Source: Clostridiales bacterium
Lineage (GTDB): Bacteria; Bacillota; Clostridia; Lachnospirales; Lachnospiraceae
Assembly: GCA_021204765.1 (NCBI GenBank)
Contig: JAJPYU010000224.1
Location: 1 to 7,216, forward strand
Length of the DNA stretch: 7,216 bases
Direction: 5' to 3'
The position numbers and the translations under genes are program-made. The notes beneath the pieces were generated by a model. It was not told the DNA's origin. It saw only the letters and a list, made by a program, of their open reading frames with translations, and did no database searches. This document shows, piece after piece, positions 5,398 to 7,216 of the stretch; position 1 is the first letter of the stretch, and each line of letters begins with the position of its first letter.

Positions 5398-6321
5398 ATG
5401 AAAAAGAGTATCAAAAAAATCATTGCTCTGTTGGCAGTGGCTGCACTTGGCCTGTCCCTGATGGCCTGCGGCTCTTCCGGCAGTGATGCTTCAGATGCTG
5501 CTGACACCGATGCGGATGCGGCAGTAAGTGCCGAAGCTGAGGCTGAAGAGACAGAGGATGCCGAGGCTGATGAGGCGGAGGAGGACGCCGACACGGAAGA
5601 GGCATCGGACGAGGACAGCGACATGGCCTATGTCCAGGACAAGGGTACCCTGGTGGTCGGAATCACGGACTTCGAGCCCATGGATTACCAGGATGAGGAA
5701 GGCAACTGGATCGGATTCGACGCTGACCTGGCCACTCAGTTCGCTGAGAGCCTGGGCGTGGACGTGGAGTTCATGGAGATCGACTGGGATAACAAGATCC
5801 TTGAGCTGGACGGCATGACCATCGACTGTGTCTGGAACGGCATGACACTGACAGATGAGGTCACCAGTTCCATGGAGTGCTCCAACGCCTACTGCAACAA
5901 TCAGCAGGTAGTCATCCTGCCCTCCGATATTGCAGATCAGTATACGGATGCGGACAGCATGATGGATCTTACCTTCGCAGTTGAGGCCGGAAGTGCCGGT
6001 GAGGAGCAGGCAAATGCCTACGGCTTCGATTACACTCCGGTACAGTCCCAGGCTGATGCCCTGATGGAGGTAGCCGCCGGCACCTCAGACGGAGCTATAA
6101 TAGATTCCCTGATGGCAGCCGCCATGGTAGGCGAGGGTACCGGCTACTCAGACCTGACCTACACCATCGGCCTTAACGATGAGGAGTACGGCGTCGGCTT
6201 CCGTAAGGGCTCTGACCTGGCTGCTGCTCTTAATGATTTCTTCGCTGAATGCTACGAGGACGGCACTATGGAATCCATCGCGGATATTTATGGCGTGCAG
6301 GCCTCTCTGATCGAGCAGTGA
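5398..6321 (+). CDS. Amino acid ABC transporter substrate-binding lipoprotein with long acidic tether
   Basis: This 307-residue extracellular lipoprotein belongs to the same SBP_bac_3 fold as the protein at 1628. Its signal peptide (1-23) is nearly identical, with lipobox LMAC and lipidated Cys24. Residues 31-76 form a low-complexity tether with 23 Asp/Glu among 46 residues and no Lys or Arg. The binding domain spans about 80-307, with the family signature GFDADLATQFAESLG from Gly106, WNGMTLTDE (146-154), VEAGSAGE (195-202) and Asp236 in IIDS. Oddly, the position that is normally the carboxylate-binding Arg (MTxTxER) is Val155, while the rest of the pocket motifs are kept, so ligand recognition may differ. 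AGAGGG (5385-5390) sits 7 nt before the ATG. A terminator follows directly and the permease comes next, so it is the binding protein of the second module. The substrate is unknown. Confidence 0.92.
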   Translation: MKKSIKKIIALLAVAALGLSLMACGSSGSDASDAADTDADAAVSAEAEAEETEDAEADEAEEDADTEEASDEDSDMAYVQDKGTLVVGITDFEPMDYQDEEGNWIGFDADLATQFAESLGVDVEFMEIDWDNKILELDGMTIDCVWNGMTLTDEVTSSMECSNAYCNNQQVVILPSDIADQYTDADSMMDLTFAVEAGSAGEEQANAYGFDYTPVQSQADALMEVAAGTSDGAIIDSLMAAAMVGEGTGYSDLTYTIGLNDEEYGVGFRKGSDLAAALNDFFAECYEDGTMESIADIYGVQASLIEQ

Positions 6322-6345
6322 GTCTGAAAATATTGACAGATATTT

Positions 6346-6383
6346 AACAGGGAGGGCGGCATCATCCTGCCCTCCTGTTTTTT
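6346..6383 (+). terminator. Intrinsic terminator after the second binding-protein gene
   Basis: The left arm 6346-6357 (AACAGG-G-AGGGC with one bulged G) pairs with 6369-6379 (GCCCTCCTGTT), followed by a six-T run (6378-6383). It lies 25 nt past the stop and only 23 nt before the permease ATG. This repeats the binding-protein/terminator/permease order of the first module, so permease expression probably depends on read-through. Confidence 0.85.
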
Positions 6384-6406
6384 GAACAGAAAGCGAGTAC
6401 TCTCAA

Positions 6407-7093
6407 ATGCAACTCTTTTTACAGCAGCTGCCCATAGTCATCCATTCCTTAAATATCGGATTTATACAGACCCTGAAATTATTCGGCATTACCCTCTTAG
6501 GGGCCATTCCCCTGGGACTGGTGATCTGCTTCGGCTCCATGTCACGCTTTAAGCCTCTGGCGGGATTTTGCCGTGTATTCATCTGGATCATCCGCGGTAC
6601 GCCACTGATGATCCAGCTGCTCATCATTTATTATTTTCCCGGGCTGGTCCTGGGAAATGCCATATGGGGCGGAGGAGAGAGAGGGCGTTTTATTGCGGCC
6701 AGCGTGGCTTTCATCATCAATTACGCCTGCTACTTCTCGGTAATCTTCAGAGGGGGCATACAGGGAGTCCCCATAGGCCAGCAGGAGGCCGGCATGGTGC
6801 TGGGCATGACGAAGCGCCAGATTTTTTTCAATGTCACCCTGCTGCAGATGATAAAGCGCATAGTGCCGCCCATGTCCAACGAGATCCTGACTCTGGTAAA
6901 GGACACCTCCCTGGCGCGCATCATTGCCCTGCAGGAGATCATCTGGGCCGGACAGTCTTTCATGAAGGGCTCCCAGGGCATATCCGGAGCCATCTGGCCC
7001 CTGTTCTTTACAGCGGTTTATTACCTTGTATTTAACGGCATCCTGACTATCGTGCTGGGCAGGATCGAGAAGAAGCTGGACTATTTCAGATAG
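6407..7093 (+). CDS. Polar amino acid ABC transporter permease (HisM/GlnP type), second module
   Basis: This membrane subunit of the second transporter has 228 residues and is probably a homodimer. Hydrophobic spans are visible at about 19-43, 66-83, 96-115, 155-175 and 196-218. The class hallmark IRGTPLMIQLL is at 62-72. The EAA coupling loop runs from QEAGMVLGMTKRQIFF (126-141) to SNE (157-159), followed by LVKDTSLARI (163-172). It lacks the long N-terminal extension of the permease at 2593. The ribosome site is weak: only AAAGCGAG (6389-6396) lies before the ATG, with no AGGAGG core. With the terminator just upstream, this points to lower expression than the binding protein. The stop codon TAG is embedded in TAGGAGG, a ribosome-site-like sequence for what follows. 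Confidence 0.94.
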   Translation: MQLFLQQLPIVIHSLNIGFIQTLKLFGITLLGAIPLGLVICFGSMSRFKPLAGFCRVFIWIIRGTPLMIQLLIIYYFPGLVLGNAIWGGGERGRFIAASVAFIINYACYFSVIFRGGIQGVPIGQQEAGMVLGMTKRQIFFNVTLLQMIKRIVPPMSNEILTLVKDTSLARIIALQEIIWAGQSFMKGSQGISGAIWPLFFTAVYYLVFNGILTIVLGRIEKKLDYFR

Positions 7094-7100
7094 GAGGGCT

Positions 7101-7126
7101 GCTGTGAAAGAACTGTCTTTCACAGC
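7101..7126 (+). other. Perfect hairpin between permease and ATPase of the second module
   Basis: GCTGTGAAAG (7101-7110) and CTTTCACAGC (7117-7126) form a perfect 10-bp stem with a 6-nt loop, 7 nt after the permease stop. The T content after it is modest (TGTTTG), so termination would be weak. It may stabilise the upstream mRNA end or tune expression of the ATPase. A second, 5-bp pairing, CCGCC 7135-7139 with GGCGG 7148-7152, follows and covers part of the ATPase ribosome site. Confidence 0.65.
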
Positions 7127-7181
7127 TGTTTGTGCCGCCGACAAAAAGGCGGAGGAATGGAGATTTTTATGGCCATATTAG
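7104..7181 (+). CDS. Possible 25-codon ORF overlapping the ATPase start (tentative)
   Basis: A GTG at 7104 lies 6 nt after AGGAGG (7092-7097, part of the permease stop region) and opens 25 codons (starting MKELSFTAVCAADKK, ending WRFLWPY) to a TAG at 7179-7181. Its end overlaps the ATPase start in another frame, which would allow translational coupling. I do not recognise the product. Its start lies in the left arm of the hairpin at 7101-7126. It may be a coupling or leader peptide, or chance, as short ORFs are common. Confidence 0.22.
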   Translation: MKELSFTAVCAADKKAEEWRFLWPY

Positions 7182-7216
7182 AAGTAGAGCATCTCTGCAA
7201 ATCATTCGGGCAGACG
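7169..7216 (+). CDS. Amino acid ABC transporter ATP-binding protein, N-terminus only (cut by window end)
   Basis: The 16 codons MAILEVEHLCKSFGQT match the first beta-strand of GlnQ/HisP-type ATPases (compare MIYVNDLVKSFGDH at 3365) and follow the permease, as expected for the third subunit. Walker motifs lie beyond the window. The start is uncertain: ATG 7169 is 13 nt from GGAGG (7151-7155), while an in-frame ATG at 7157 would add MEIF and is 7 nt from AAGG (7146-7149). I prefer 7169 on N-terminal fit. Part of the ribosome site can pair with CCGCC (7135-7139). Confidence 0.8.
   Translation, partial: MAILEVEHLCKSFGQT

Noticed and set aside
5226..5486. Plus-strand open frame of 86 codons overlapping the second binding-protein start
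   Set aside because: It runs through a strong terminator and into the signal-peptide region in another frame, with no support.
6333..6338. Perfect TTGACA as a -35 box before the second permease
   Set aside because: No acceptable -10 lies 15-19 nt downstream; that stretch is the terminator stem.
6542..7144. Minus-strand open frame (200 codons) opposite the second permease
   Set aside because: Its His/Gln/Ala-rich translation is typical of the reverse frame of a membrane gene, and it covers a well-supported gene.

Overview
The window looks like chromosomal DNA of a low-to-medium GC Firmicute of class Clostridia, most plausibly a gut Lachnospiraceae. The evidence is the AGGAGG-type ribosome sites, the lipoprotein signals of the form MKK-x-IK(R/K)IIAL...C followed by Ser/Asp- or Glu/Asp-rich linkers, the extended -10 promoters, and strong A-rich/U-rich intrinsic terminators. 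This is an inference from style, not a database match. All recognisable genes are on the + strand.

Layout. (1) The last codons of an upstream gene may end at 30, followed by pepT (97-1320), a tripeptide aminopeptidase. (2) 1318-1470 is a dense set of nested inverted repeats that begins on the pepT stop codon; it looks like a small non-autonomous palindromic repeat element. (3) 1505-4087 is a complete polar amino acid ABC uptake module: lipoprotein binding protein (1628-2443), intrinsic terminator, a second promoter, permease (2593-3378), and ATPase (3365-4087, GTG start, overlapping the permease by 14 nt). (4) 4088-4243 is a non-coding leader with a strong hairpin, followed by argC (4244-5194), the arginine-pathway N-acetyl-gamma-glutamyl-phosphate reductase of the short type. 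(5) 5195-5397 holds a small hairpin, a strong terminator and an 8-bp tandem repeat. (6) 5398-7216 is a second amino acid ABC module in the same order: binding protein (5398-6321), terminator, permease (6407-7093), hairpin-rich spacer with a possible 25-codon ORF, and the first 16 codons of an ATPase cut by the window edge.

How they fit together. PepT releases amino acids from tripeptides in the cytoplasm, the two ABC modules import amino acids, and ArgC makes an arginine precursor, so the stretch is an amino acid supply neighbourhood. Substrates of the transporters cannot be read from sequence alone. In both modules an intrinsic terminator sits directly after the binding-protein gene, which would give an excess of binding protein over membrane complex. 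The second binding protein has Val where this fold usually has the ligand-carboxylate-binding Arg.

I see no phage genes, transposase, CRISPR array, tRNA or rRNA, and no strong sign of a novel system. The most curious items are the palindromic element, the Arg-to-Val change, the shared terminator architecture and the 7094-7168 spacer.
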